Part shown: piece by piece, positions 36,517 to 49,430 of the stretch
Layout of the letters: every line of letters starts with the position of its first letter
Numbering within the stretch: the stretch's first letter is position 1
DNA from: Verrucomicrobiota bacterium
Lineage (GTDB): Bacteria; Verrucomicrobiota; Verrucomicrobiia; Limisphaerales; J093
Reading direction: 5' to 3'
NCBI GenBank assembly: GCA_027493615.1
Contig: JAOSKK010000035.1
Span: forward strand, 186,001 to 250,000
Length of the DNA stretch: 64,000 bases
Notes under the pieces: model-generated
Told to the model about the DNA's origin: nothing
The model's input: the letters and a program-made list of their open reading frames with translations, nothing else
The model's database searches: none
Made by a program: the position numbers and the translations under genes

Positions 36517-39500
36517 CTATTCGACCTCCACCCCGAAGAGGTCACTGATCCGGCGAATGGCCGCCGGGGCGTCGGCGGGATGGGGCGATGAGTCGGGAAA
36601 TAGATTCCGAAGGAGTTCCCGCAGGTTGATGGCCTGGGACCACTCGTTCGATTGCGGGCTGAGGCCACTCTGACGAAGCTCGATTATCCGCCCCCACTTG
36701 AGGTCCTTGAGGTCCGCGGGGACCTGCCCGTTCCCGAGGGTACGCCAGCGGAGCGACGGAAACGGATCGAGCCAACACGCTTGCTCGGGCAGGAAGACTT
36801 CGAAGCCACCCGCAGCGTCAGTCACCAGGCGACCGAGAAGCAGGAGGTAGTGGTACTGGGCGCGCACCTGCTCGTGGGGGTTCCGGACCGGGTAAAGATG
36901 GAGCTCGAGATTCGACAGCCCGACCGGTCCGCCCCCTGGGAAGATCCAGGGTCGGGGTTCCTGCCGAGCCTCAGCCGGCCCTCTTCTTCGTTCTGCTGGG
37001 TGGCAAGGTCGCCGGGCAGGGTGTAGAGGTGATGCACGTCCGAAGGCGCGCTGCGCAAAGTAAGCTCTTCCAGTGCTTTCCGTGTGACGGGCGTCTCCGA
37101 AGGCGCGAAATGCGTCAACGCCCGGCGCAGGCGGATCCCGAGCCACCAATGGGCGTCCACGCCGTCCGGTGGGTACAGTACGAAAGCGGTGGCATTGGCC
37201 AGAGCCTCATTGTCTGTCCGGTCCAGTGTGTAGCCAAAGGGACCGAAGACCCGCAGTGGGAGCCTCGGTTCGGGGGCGCCTCGGTCGTATCGGTGTCTTC
37301 GAAGGCCTTGCCTCTTGGCTCGGTGTGATGGTCTGGCAGCGGTCCCAGTCGATGCGGGAGGTGTTCGGCGTCTTGTCCGACAGTCTCTCTTTGTTCGATG
37401 GACACGTAAGCCTCGAGGGTTTCTCCGGGCCCGTACTCGCGGTACCAAACCTCATCAAGGACCGCGAGGAGCGGGTTGGCCCTGGGGGACGCCGCCGCAC
37501 GGCCGGGCAACGCCTGCCGCGGTTCCCGGGTGAGGGGGAGGATCGCGAGAACCTTGAGCGGCTTGAGTCGAGGTCCGTCCGACGGCGGACCGACGTCACG
37601 GTCTGCCGCGACGACGGGCTGCCCGCGGTAAGGCATGACGATGCGGCGCCAGGCGGGGTCCGGACACCCGACAAGATCCTGACCCTCGCGCGTCGCGCGT
37701 CGCTGGCGTTTCGCCGGGTCTTTCAAGACAGGTGCGTAGCGGGAATGGACGACCAAGCCGTACCGCAGGTAGTCACCTGCACCGACGCCGTCACGGTCGT
37801 CTACGGTTAGCAGCATGTCCGCGAGAGGCTCCCCACCCGGCTTGCGCGGCAGATCTCCTCTTTCGATCGGGGACCGATCTACGAAGCCACGATCAATCGA
37901 GGCGAGGGTATCCAACTCGAAGACGTCGGGGCTGGAGTCCCGCACGCCGGGATCGAACAGCGCCTTGGGCAGCCCCCCGGCCAACTGCCGCGGGTCGAGG
38001 CCCATCGCGGACAGCAGCGGGCGGTTGCGCCACACCCACCGCTGGCGCAAGAGGGTGAAGTAGTCCACGAACACCAAGTTCGCCGGGGGCGCCCCATTTC
38101 GTCCCCGGAGGTGGCAACGAACCGCACCCGATCCATCGGCTTCCAGTTCGAAGCCACCATAGAGCTCGTGGGCGTCGGGCAGGATGTCACTCACCGATTC
38201 CACGAGCACCCGAGACGGTCGGAATGCCCGATACGGTCTGCCGGTCTGATCCTGCCACGCGGGATGCGTTTCGGGGGCTCCAAGAGATGCCTGACGGCCT
38301 CGAAGTCGAACCGGGCGAAATCGGCCTCCGAAACCAAGGGGAAGAACTCCAGGCAACCGAACCACCCGGCGGGTATGCTCACAGTGAGCTGCGGCGCGGT
38401 GTCCGGAAAACGGCCAGGCTCATGGCTAAGCCTGCACGACGGTTCCGACGCCACGCTCTCGGCGGTCACGTGGAGAGGTAAAGCGTTGAACAACGACACA
38501 CGGACGACCTGCACCAATTGCTCCTCCGTCTCCTGGGTACCCAGATGACTTACAGTGACAAGGCGCACGCCGATGGCGCTTACGGCCGGCTCATGCGGGA
38601 GCAGGTCTTTGGCGGCCACGCGGGCGGTCTCCGGGTCGCAGGCAGCCCGATTCAATGCACTCCGCCCAAGCAGCAGTTCATTGCCGGTAGCATAAGCGTC
38701 CTCGAGCAGCATTCGATTCAGGCGCTTCAAGGCCGGACCTGAGGTGGGCCCCTGCCGAAGAAGGGTTTCGGTCTCACGGGAGAGGGTGAGGCGCGCAAAA
38801 CGCTCCGCGTGCCACAGCGAATCCTCCGGCGAATTCGAGGATTGGGTAACCACTCGGTTGAGGTCCGCCACCAGCGCTGAGACCACGGCTTCCGGTGTCG
38901 GCTTGGGGCCCGGAGCGTGGTTTACGTATTCAGACAGGCGCTGCTTGGTCGCCGCTGAGAACCACACATCATAGAGGTGCCTGGACACCGGGTCTTGGGG
39001 ATCAGGCACGAATCGCCCGACCAGCTTGGGCAGTGTCTGATGCGGGATCTCCTCAGGGCGGAAAAGGGCGTACCCAGCCATGAGCACGTCCCTGTCCCGG
39101 TAGATGCGCTTGCGTGCGGTCGCCAACTCCTGCACACGTCCCGCTCTCCTATCCTCCGGTTCCCCCGGCGCCGGCAGCCACCAGCGAGTGAAGGTGAACT
39201 CGTCCAGGCACGGCAGTGCGACGCGAAACTCCTGCTGAGGAGCCAGTTCACCGATAGTGATGTTGGGGTCGGAATGGCCAAGCAGGAGCGCGGGCGTCTC
39301 TTCCGGGCGCCCGAGGCGGTGCTCGAGCCATTCCAGAGCGCGCAGGTGAACTCCGGCAGGGACCGCCGGCCAGGCGGGTGGCTGCGACCTCTCCTGCCGA
39401 GCAGCAGAACCCGGCAAGAGGTTCAAGTCGCCGATCGAAACCCTGCGTGTGAACTGAAGAGTGTAGGGCAGGACCTTTGGTTTCAGGGTCGTAAGTTGTG

Positions 39501-41897
39501 CCCATCGAAACTCCGGTACGAAGCCACTGGGCCCCGCCGTTCCAGGTTCTGCGTCCAGCAACTCGTCGGGCATGCCCGAGGCGCGATCCACGACAAAAGC
39601 AGCGAACTGGTAGAAGTCGCCGTAACGGAGGGGGGCAGAGAGTGCAACTCCGGTGGGGGAGGTCAGGTTGAGATCCGGCGGCCTGATAGGAAAGACTGGA
39701 GAGCCGGTAGGGATCTACCTCCTCCCTCGGGCCTCGCTGGCGATGCACGAAATCCAGCGGTGAGGCCGCCTTGAGCGGCTCGCCGCGATAGCCGATTTCG
39801 CTGCGCAGCACCCCAGACAGGAAGTCAAGCGGCCAGCCCGCCGCCAACGCCTCCGGGGTCGACGTCAGGGATCCCGCCGAGTCGATTCCGAAGGGCCGGC
39901 TCGCCAGGTGGTCCTGGGGATCCAGGACGCCGACAGCCGCGGTAACGAGTTGCCAGGGGGTGGCGAGTCCTGGTCGAAAGCTGCCGCGGTGGCCGCGCGC
40001 CGGACCAGCAGGCCAACCGCGCCCATCTGGGCCAGTTCCTCCGCGTTCGCCATCGCCGGGTCATCCCGGTGAACCAAGCGCTGCCCCGCCTCCCCGATGA
40101 GCAGTTCGAGGGCTTCATTGGGCGGCGTGGGAGAAGGGGAGGGCGGGCTGGCCAGAGCTTCGCTGAAGGTCTCCTCCAACAGCCGGCGCCGGAGCTCCGC
40201 GCGCCGTGGCCCCGTCGGTGGGCGGGACTGCTTGAGCAACTCGACGGCCTCGGCACACCGCGGAAGCCTGGCTGCTACCGCCTCGAGAGCTGTGGCGTCC
40301 GGACTGCCGGAAACGAGGAGGCGGTTTAGCTCTGAGACTAACAAGGCTCGCCGCTCGCAGTCGTCCGCCCCGCCGCTGTCCCACTCCTCGAGTCGCTGTC
40401 TGGTGTCCTGCGACAGGCAGGCGCACACGGCGCAAGCCATCGCGTCCGAGGCCTGCGGCTGGCGCAGACGCGAGGTCAGCACCGGCAGATCCGTGATGTC
40501 GCCCGAACCGAATCGGGTCTTTGTGCCGCGCTCGGGCGGCAGCACCAGGTCGACAAACGCTTCGGCAAGCTCCTCAGCCCCCTTTGCCAGCTTCAACTCG
40601 CTCACTCCCGGCAGCAGCCCATCGCGCTGGAGGAGGTCAAGCGCGCGGGCCTGCCATGAACCTGACTGAGGGCCCGTGCTGTGCCAGTGGAATTTCCACC
40701 AGTCAACCACATCGTCCTTCAGGGCGCGGCGCAGCCGCTCCACCGGCGTCGTCAACGACTCGTTCGAACGGGGGCTTCAGGTTCGCAAGGAATTTCCGGA
40801 TTCGTTCGCGGCGGGCCACCTCCGCTTTCTGTGCTTCCTCGTTGGACGTGTCCGCCGCCGGGGGCATGAGCTCCCGGTCCTGTCGTGCCCTTTCCACGAG
40901 GCGCTGCGCCACTTCGAGCGGGGTAGCGCAGTCCGGATCCGGGTTCTCCTTGGACGGATTGACGACCAGTCGGGCGGCTAGTTCTGGCACGGACACCGCG
41001 CTCAGGCGGTTGGCCCCCTCCAGCCCCTTGGCGATGTGCTGGTCAATCTCGGCGTAGCTCTGGCTCCGGACGTCTTCGACCGGCAGCCAATAGTACTCAA
41101 GCGCCTTCACCTTCGGTTGGTGGAACTCAGCCCAGGCCAGCGGTTTGAAGATGGCAAAGCCCTTCCGGGATTTGTCTTCGCTCTCGTACTCCAGCCGGAA
41201 GTCGCCGCTGGGCAAGACAGACACGGTGCAGGTCCTTCGGAGCCACACACCCCCACCGTCGCGTCGCGAATCGCGAAAAAACTCCGGTGCGAAGATGAGC
41301 AGCGGCCGCTCTCCCGGGTCGTCGCGGATAGTGCGGACTGACGCCGCGGGCAACTCGAAGTAGAACGCGGCCTGAAGGCCCGTGGCCAGCGGGGGAGGTA
41401 GACTCCCGAGCGTGGCCAGCAGCATGCTGAGTGGGAGCCGATCCTGAGGTTCCGTTGGGTCGGAACCGGATGCGGGGGGCCGACGGAGGTCCCCAGGCAA
41501 AGCGGACTTCCGGGCTCCCTGCGAGTTGGATCAGATGCTGGTGGATCTCGGCTCGGTGCGAACGGTGGAAATCCAGCCAGCGCCCGTCGCTGCCGCCGGC
41601 CACCTCCAGCGTCCCATGATCACACCGTGGCCGTAGGGGATTGTCGTTGGGGGAAAACGTGATCGGCCTGAGTTGGAGCGACGTGGGCGTGCCGGCACCC
41701 GCGGAGGCCAATCCAAATAGATTCCAAGGGAGCAAGGCTTGGGCCCAGTCTTGGAGGGTGTCGTTGTTGCTTGTGCCAGGCTCTTGATCGTAACAGGCCG
41801 ACACGCGGAGGCAGAAACGCCAGCGGGGCGGGTTGCTGTCCGCCGCCTTCCTCGGACCGAAGAAGGTGAGGCTGAGAATGGTCTGCAGGCTGGCCAT
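36517..41897 (-). CDS. Giant protein of unknown function, about 1,790 aa (at least seven frame changes)
   Basis: I do not recognise this protein. Eight open segments on the minus strand join smoothly if single bases are corrected, mostly at G/C runs: 41474-41479, 40770-40774, 39956-39960, near 39,700, 38273-38277, 37272-37276 and near 36,960. From the N-terminus it shows a beta-rich start (SLQTILSLTFFGPRK), GVWLRRTCTVSVLPSGDFRL, a charged helical middle (NEEAQKAEVARRERIRKFL), then VDWWKFHWHSTGPQSG. Later come FRWAQLTTLKPKVLPYTLQF, FVDYFTLLRQRWVWRNRPLL and the ending DAHWWLGIRLRRALTHF with VRAQYHYLLLLGRL. There is no signal peptide or membrane helix. It begins 15 bases after the stop of the other giant gene, so it is surely in the same operon. 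Confidence 0.6.
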
Positions 41898-41911
41898 AGA
41901 ACGCGCGTTGC

Positions 41912-44900
41912 TTAGTTCAGAAGCAGGTTCTGGAAATACAGGTCAACGGCTTTCTCCAGGTGCTCGGGCTCGGGCTCGTCCCCGTAACCGTCCGTGGGTG
42001 GGGCCCCCGCGTTACCGGCAGTGGACCGCACACGCCGGGCGCCGCCGCCGCTTCCGCCCGGCCGGGCGAACGGCAGGGTGAAAGGCCGCCGGACTGTCAG
42101 CGTGAAGCACCAGCAGATCTTGATGCTCACGTCCACCACACCGTGGCCTGTCATCGCGCCGTTCTGGTAGGTGATGGTCAGCATCATGCGCAAGCCGGCG
42201 CTGGCGACCCCCAGAATCGAGAACTCCCCCAGACCAGCAGGCCCAAGGAGATGGCCGTGCTCCCCTTGCCGGAATTCCACTCGAGACCGGCGGTGAAGAG
42301 CAGCCCCGCGCTTCCCCGAGCCACCCCCAAGTTCAGGGCCAGGAAGGCACCCGCGCTGATCCCGATGCTCACTCGCGTATCGAAATCCGTCGGGGGCCGG
42401 TAGCGGGCCTCGACGCCAAACCAACCGCCGCCCCCGAGGAACAAGATCGCCAACCCAAAGGGACGTTCCGGCCGGCTCAGCCAGAACCCGGTCCGGACCT
42501 CGAAGCCGCCCGCGATGAGCAGGTCCAGGTGACTGTAAAGGGTGACGCCGGTAAGGGTGAAGGCGCCGGCACCCAAGTCGGGCAGCGGCAGACAAAGCTC
42601 GGCCCGCATGCCGCCAGGCGCGAGCGGCGTGAGGGTCAAGCCTTCCACCTGCGGAAGGAGCGCGCGCAAGGCCTGGGTAATGAACTGCAACTCCGCCGCC
42701 AGCTCGACCTTCTCGCTGTCGAACCGGAAGTCGAACCCGCCCTGATTGTCATAGCGCAGCGTGGCCTCCCGCAACGTCACCAGCGGGCGGTGGCTCACCT
42801 GCATCTGCCAGTCTGCGGCCAGCAGGGCCTCGGTCTTCTGCGCCTTGCCGCCGTCCGCTGACAATTCCATTCGGCTGCGGGCGGTGAACCTTGGGCGAAG
42901 CAACCGCAACTCGACCGGCGGCAGCCGAAACAAGCCCGGATCCTCCTCGAACTGCCTGTCAATCCGGACATCGCTCCATGCGGTCAGCCGGTCTTTGTCG
43001 AAGCCATGCTTGACCGAGAGCCAGCCATATTCCGCCAGCGGGTCTTTGGGGATCTTCAGGTCCGGCAACAGGTGCTCGAGCTTCAGGCCTCCGAAGTCAG
43101 GCAGCAGCCGGTTGAGATCGAGCCCCCCCAATTGGGGAAGCAACCGGTCGCGAATTCGGTCGAACGGGATCTCCGCGCTGAGCGCGTTCAGCGCGGCCTG
43201 ACCCAGGTCATTGAACACGGCGCTCGCCCGGGTGACCCCGAGCACTGAAGTTGCCCGGTCGTAGTAGTAGCCAAGGGCATCCCGGGTGCAGGCCAGGGCA
43301 TCGTTGACCGGTCCACTGGCCATTGCCCGGGTAAGCTCCAGGCCAACGTCGCGGGCCTGGTCCGCAACGATGGCACCTGCCTGGGCGAACTCCGTGCGTA
43401 CCGCCTGCTCGATCTCAGCCCCTGTTGCCCGGAGGTGCTGGAACCACACCGTTCCCTGCTGCTTGAACCTCGCCGCCAGTTCCTCAATCGAGGTTGTACC
43501 GTTGACTATCTTGTCGCGCAGTTCCTTGAGGATCTCCCCGGTCGCCTCCTGGAACTTGGCGGCTTCCTCAAAAGAACCCTCGAGCGCCATCCACGTGGAA
43601 TCAGGCTTCTGGAGCTTCTCGAAGCATTCCCCAAGATGCTCGTAGAGCTCTTGACCCCATCCCCGGGTTCGAGTCTTCACCGTTTCGAGCTGCTTCCTCA
43701 GCTCCTCCGGTTGGTAGGGATGGAGCACTTTGAGAGCTTTGGCGATTTCGTCACTGAATGAGCCATACCATTCCTCCAATCGTGCCCGCCAGCCTGTCTG
43801 GCCGAGGGTATCGGTCAGGTCTTTGACCCACGTGGCGACCTCCTCAAATGCCTCCTGAAGTTCAGAACCGAGTTGTTCGGTTTGCAGCGCCAGCGCGTGG
43901 TCGAGTTGCTCGAAACTCACGTCCTCCAGCCCCGTGGGGGGCAACTCGTCTGCCAAGTCGGCCAGACCGGCAGCTTGGGCGGTTACCCACACCTGCGCCG
44001 GCTCCAACAGCCTGGCAAAGGAGGGCTTCACTTTACCCGACGCCGCGGGACTGAACCACTCACCGAGGCACCGGGCGATCCATGGCTCTGCGTCATGGCC
44101 CAGGCTGCGAACACGCTCGGCGGCCAACCGGAGCCGGCAGGCGAGATCGTCCACGAGGGGCCCGGCCGACTCGCTTCCCGCCTCCTGCGCCCGGCTTCGG
44201 GCCGTGGCCACCCAAGCACGCAGGTCCGTCAGTACGGCCGTGACGCGTTGATTCAAGCGCTGACGCAACTCCCGGTCTGCCGCCCGGAGCCGCTCCAGGG
44301 CCGCCGCCGGCAGGAAGCCGATTCCGTCCAAGGCTTGTCGGGCCTGCACCGCGACCGCCTCCAAGTTGTGGCGGAGGCCGGTCAAGGCCTTGGCGTCGCC
44401 GGAGGCCGGTACCGCCAATTGGGAAGCGACCACCTCTGCGAACTCCCCGAGACGCGTCCGTGCTCGTGCACGCCACCGCTCATTCTCCCCGTGCCAACTG
44501 AACCGGGAACCAGACAGTTGGTTCCTGGCATCCTCGAGCGCTGTCCCGGCCTCGCCGGCGGCGTCTAGCAGTGCGGTCAGCACGCCCAGAAGATCCCGCC
44601 GCAAAGGGCCAAGTTCGGCTAATGGGGTCCCCGGTGATCGCTGTCGGGCCAGTGAGGCAAGGCGTTCCTGGACTTCCGCAAATCCATCGTGCAAACGGGC
44701 TTCCACGCTGGCGAATCTCGGCGCCAGCCTGCCAGCCAATGGCCGGGCGGGTCCGCTGCCAGCCAGTTCTCCCCCGCGCGAGTGTGACCGCGCGGACGCT
44801 CGCCTCGAGGCCCGTCCCCTCCCGCCCGTGCAACAAGTTCACGGCTTCCTCGGCCGGGACGAGATCCAGTGTGAACCGGCCTTGGCCGAAATCGAAGGCC

Positions 44901-47900
44901 GCGGCATCGGGTTGCTTCCGGGTACCCGAGAAGGAAGACCGGTACGGCAGGTTGGGAGCGGCCGCCTGACGGATCAACGGGAAGTCCACATCCGGCCACG
45001 CCGGCCAGAGATCTGTATTCCCACCATCCTCCGGTCGCGTCGAAGTGAAGAACAGGAGCTGTGCCGGGTCTGCTACTTGATGGGCGACCGACCCACCCCC
45101 TTTGCCGCCCGCGCGGGCCAGTTCCAGGAAGATCTTCGGAAACGGAAAGTGGCCCTCTTCTCCCGGTTCGATCGGGCCCCGGAGCGGCATCACCCATCCC
45201 TTGGGGATATCCCGACCCCAACCCGCCTTTACAGGAATCGTCAAGGTCTCGAAGGTGCTCTGCACGAGCGGTCCCCCGAGGGGGAAGTCAGTGGGATAAT
45301 CGGGATAGCGGCGACGGGGGAGGGTGATCTCCACATACTCGCGCACCTTGCGCAGCGCGCCGAAACCATCGAAGGCACCGGACTGCCAGTCCAGTGAATC
45401 CGTTTGGTCCGGTGGCTCATCCGGACGCGCGTAGCGTGGAGCACGCCGGCTTGTGCGTTCGTAAACGATGACATGCCGGGCGTGGTTCCAGAGCATGGCG
45501 ATGCGCCCCAGACGGATGAGCGTAAGGGAGTTGAGTCGGCCCTGACTGGTGTCGGAGATGATGAGGGTCTTGCCGTTGTTGAAGGCCGCTGTCTGGCTGC
45601 CGGAACCACCCAGGCTGCCAAACGCCACCCCCGTAACCGACCCGACCCCCGGCTCGGATCGCAGGAACTCATCATAGACCGATCGTGATTGGAAGGGCCA
45701 ATCCACTCCGCCTCGCAGCGGCGGCGGCGCTTCCGGCTTTGGCGGTTGCGGCACGGCGTACGCCTGCGGTTCGAAAGGGTTGGCCGTGTGACGCTTTCCG
45801 CGCAAATCGAAGCGCACTTGGTCGGACACGGTCAGCGATTCGCGCTCCGCCCATCCGCGGAACAAGGGCCACCAGCTCGGGCGATACAGCAAATCAGCGA
45901 TCCAGAAGCCGATGAACTTGCTGTACTTGCTGTACTTCCGACGGTCCTCTTCGGCTGCCTCCGTGTCGGAGTCCTGCGCAGCCAGGAAGTGCTTGACGAG
46001 TTCGTCGCTGAACGGCATCCGCCCCACGAACGCGTCAAGCTCGGCCACGCGCAACCCGGGCGCCTTGATTGTGGTCATCAACCCGTAAAGCAGCTCGAAC
46101 CGCGCTTCGGCCAGCTTCAACCCCACCGTGCCCCGCCGGATCGACAACAGCCGGCGAATGGCCCAAGGGGCGGTCGCTCGCATCGTGTCCACATCGGTGC
46201 GGTCCAGCTTCAGGTAAGCCGGCATCCCCCAGCGGAAGTCAAAGGGCTTGCCTGGCGCTGGAACCTCAGTCGGAGGGGAACCGGGCGGCCGCAAATGGAG
46301 CCGTCCCTTGATCATTTCCTCCCCAATCGCCTGGGGCGGCAAGACAAGGTCCATGCCGCCCTGATCGCTACGGAACGCCCACTCGGCGGCCTGGTCAGCG
46401 TCGTCGGTGTATTCGGCAACCACTTCGGCCTGCGCCACCTCCGCCCGAGCGTCCACGCGAGCCACCAGAAAGGGGCTGGGATCCAAGACCACGACCGACG
46501 TATCGATGCGACCCGCCGGCGCCCTCAGTTCCAACCGGAGCCGCCGGCTCTGATTGCTTGTGGCCTGTTCCGTCAAGCTCAGCCCCAGGCCCAATTTCGC
46601 CTCGGCTGTCGTGTCCGTGAGGTCAATCACCATGGGCCGCTCACGCCGCAGCCAGGCGGATTGGGTTTCGAATCCGACCTCAGGATCTTGGCTGACAGGG
46701 GTGAGCACCGCGTTGTTGAAACGAGCATTCAGGTTCACCCCGATCGGTGCCTGGCCAAACCGATCCATTCCGGTCTCGCGCGTGAGGGTGAGGTTGAAGT
46801 CCTCCAGGCTGCCGCAGCGGACCCTGACACCAGCGATCATCGGCGTGGGAGATTCGCTGGGGCCCTCCCGGGGCAGAAACGTCGCTGCCAACACGGGACC
46901 GCCTTGCTGGTCACTCAAGGCCTTCCCGATCTGCTTCACTTCCTCCGGATGGTCTCCCGCCCAGCACTTCAGCAACGGAATGCTGCCATCCCAGTTCACC
47001 ATGCCCCCGAGCTGGAGGTTGGCAGGGTTGGATTCCCCGAGGAGCACCGCCAGGAGGTGCACGCCCGCTTCTGTCCGGATCAATCGCAGTCGGATCGGGT
47101 TGTCGGTCCAGAGCTCCGTGGGCACCACGGTGACACGGTTGCGGGAACGAGCGGCGGCCAGACCCAGCGGATAGTGACGCGCCAGCAAGCCGTACACCGT
47201 GTTGCAGGCGATCGTGTCTGACTGCTCACTTCTCCCATCCACACCCAGCCACTCAAGCAACCACGGGTCTGCCGGTTCGCCCGTGCCCTTCTTGAACTGA
47301 CGAGCACAGAGCAGCCTGACCGTCCTCGCCCGGAGGGCAGCAGCCCGCCCCGACACGTCATCGAGTCCGAGGGAACGCGCGCTGACCCGGGCCTGTCCTG
47401 CCGCCTCTGCGTCGAGCCACAGTCCGGTGACCAGGGGATGATTCGCCCTCCTGCCCGTCCCCGAGTCTTCAACCACAGCGGGTGCGGGGAGGAAACCGCA
47501 ACGGAATCCTCGAAAGGCCGTGAGCGTTTGCGGCACCTCGACCAGCCACCGCGGGCTCTTGTCCCTCGGCCCCGGGCTGAGCAGATCACCCCGCCAGTCA
47601 TCGTACGGTTTGAGCCCGTGGGCCGCGGTGTAGCCCATCCCCGGCTGGCCTTCCGAGTCCACCTTCCACCCGTCCAGCCACTCGCGCATCGTCAGGAAAG
47701 CCCCGGTTCTTCGAAAGGGGGCGGAAGCCCAGAGCTCCTTTGGGGGCATCTCCTTGCGGGCCCGGTACCAAAGGCTGGAGGTGTCATGGCTGACCAACAC
47801 CACCAACTGGTTGTTGTTCGCCTGGACGATGAGTCGCATCCAAAGCCCCTGCCCGTAGGGGGTCAACGGAGAGGGCAGGTGGACCTGGAAGGTAAGCTTC

Positions 47901-48193
47901 TGTCCCTGAGGTAGGATGAACCGGTCCCCGTCCTTCTCGAGAATCCCGTAGTGCATGCTTGGGAGGGGATCCCAACCGGCGGACGTGCCTCCGCCCGGGA
48001 GCTCGTCGAATCGGGCACTGACATCGAAACGCAACCCCTCAGCCTCTGCCTCCTCCTTCACCCACAACCAGAAGCGTCGGAAGCCCCGCACCGATCCGGG
48101 GCGGTTGGGTGCAATCAAGTCCTGGGGAAAGTCTCCGACCAATTCGAGCTGCACCGGTCCCAGCCGGTTCGCGGTGATGCGTATCGGGTTCAC
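41912..48193 (-). CDS. Giant protein of unknown function, about 2,090 aa (two frame changes)
   Basis: Function not recognised. A 1,200-residue beta-rich N-terminal half includes a distinctive conserved-looking block encoded around 45,440-45,640 (FGSLGGSGSQTAAFNNGKTL, then SLTLIRLGRIAMLWNHARHV and IVYERT). After a frame change at C5 44771-44775 comes a long helical, coiled-coil-like region (SVEARLHDGFAEVQERLASL..., encoded about 44,700-43,100). The end is Gly-rich and beta-rich (LAILFLGGGGWFGVEARY, LNLGVARGSAGLLF, LEWNSGKGSTAISLGLLVW), with the last part in a third frame after C5 42227-42231. Similar Gly-rich endings occur in very large uncharacterised bacterial proteins. There is no signal peptide. 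Its ATG overlaps the stop of the upstream 374-aa gene (48190-48193), showing translational coupling. Confidence 0.65.
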
Positions 48194-49314
48194 GTGAACT
48201 TCACTTCCTTCTTCAGCAGGGGCAACGTCTTCGGGTTGTCCAGATCAAACGGCGGGTCTTTCTGGACGGCCTTTGCCTTGCGGTTCGCGTGCCAGACGGT
48301 CCGGTCCCGAGCGAGGGCGCCACACTCCGTCCACAGGTTGCGGTACGGTGGTCCGAGAGACCCCTTGAGATCGTGAAAAGCCTCCCAGCAGGCGGCGCCC
48401 CAGCATTGGACGACCTGTCCCTGCTTTGCCGAGTCGTCCAACAACGCCAGAAACCGGTCGCCGGGCAGACCCTTGGCGAGCCTCGCCAGCTTGCCCACAA
48501 AGAGGTCGGTCGCAAACCGCCGGTTCGGGTTCTGGCCATCGACGTCGGCTGGCATGCTCTTGCTGTTGAACCACCCCACGATCATCGGCCGGCGCCCCGA
48601 ATCGTCGGTCAGCCAATCCTGCCAGGTCCGGCCCATGGTCCAGAGCCAGATCTTGCTGCGGGGGTCGAATACCGCCGGGATGCCGTTGCAGCCCAGAATC
48701 ACCATGAGCCGACAGTGCCTGAGCGGAGCCTGTACCGCTGGGAATCGGAGCACGAGTGGCTCCCCCGGGCGGTGGGCCTGCCGATAGCCAAACCACTCCA
48801 ACTCCCGGGTCCGGTAGTTGAGGCCAAACCCGGCGTAGGGCCGGTAGAGGGTGTCCGCCCCCTCGAGATGCGTTCCCCACAGCATGGCCGCATACCGGGG
48901 GTGCGCCGTCGCGGGCGGGGTGTTGGCGTCCGCGAGATGGCCGTGGTGGTGGCCTCCCACAATCCAGCAATGCACCGGCTTCTCGTAAAGCTTGCCCAGC
49001 CACTCGGGCAGGAGCGCGCCTTCCGCGAGGCTATGCAGTTGCGGCCACTTGGGTCCGAAACGCATGAAGGCGAGCAAACGGCCGGCCCGGAGGTCTGGCG
49101 GTGCCGCGGGGATGTACTTGATGTCCACCACCCTCTGGAGCTGCGCGGGCCAGGCCTCCCACAAAGTGCGGCCACCCAAACGCGGGTCCGGTTCGTCCAC
49201 CACGTCGGTGAGCAATCCCTGCGCTTCCGGAGAATCCAGCGCGCACCGGAAACGGATCGCGGCTCCTGTGCGCCAGCCCGGACCGTTGAACGTTGTGATG
49301 AGCAGACGCGCCAT
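48190..49314 (-). CDS. Unknown 374-aa protein with a caspase-like His/Cys pattern
   Basis: One clean frame, no known family that I can name with certainty. A hydrophobic strand followed by His-Gly (KPVHCWIVGGHHHGH, about residues 113-127) and, about 80 residues later, a strand ending in Cys-Asn-Gly (RLMVILGCNGIP) are arranged like the catalytic His and Cys of clan CD peptidases (caspase, CHAT, gingipain-like). A third strand RRPMIVGWFNSKS follows at the place expected for the next core strand. The protease call is inference from this spacing only. There is no signal peptide. The gene is coupled to the 2,090-aa protein by a 4-base overlap and lies 117 bases downstream of a lysozyme-like gene. 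Confidence 0.55.
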   Translation of the reverse strand: MARLLITTFNGPGWRTGAAIRFRCALDSPEAQGLLTDVVDEPDPRLGGRTLWEAWPAQLQRVVDIKYIPAAPPDLRAGRLLAFMRFGPKWPQLHSLAEGALLPEWLGKLYEKPVHCWIVGGHHHGHLADANTPPATAHPRYAAMLWGTHLEGADTLYRPYAGFGLNYRTRELEWFGYRQAHRPGEPLVLRFPAVQAPLRHCRLMVILGCNGIPAVFDPRSKIWLWTMGRTWQDWLTDDSGRRPMIVGWFNSKSMPADVDGQNPNRRFATDLFVGKLARLAKGLPGDRFLALLDDSAKQGQVVQCWGAACWEAFHDLKGSLGPPYRNLWTECGALARDRTVWHANRKAKAVQKDPPFDLDNPKTLPLLKKEVKFT

Positions 49315-49430
49315 AGTCCCGACCTTTGTTGCCGGTCACGCCGGCATCCCGAGCCTGAATTTGCCGGCAGGAAGCCCTGAGGCGCGCCTAGCCGGCGCGC
49401 GCCTCCGCCGACGCAACGAACCCCATTGCA

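Noticed and set aside
45689..47221. 510-codon open frame on the plus strand inside the giant-protein gene
   Set aside because: Antisense shadow. Composition is typical of mirrored GC-rich coding DNA, and there is no start context.
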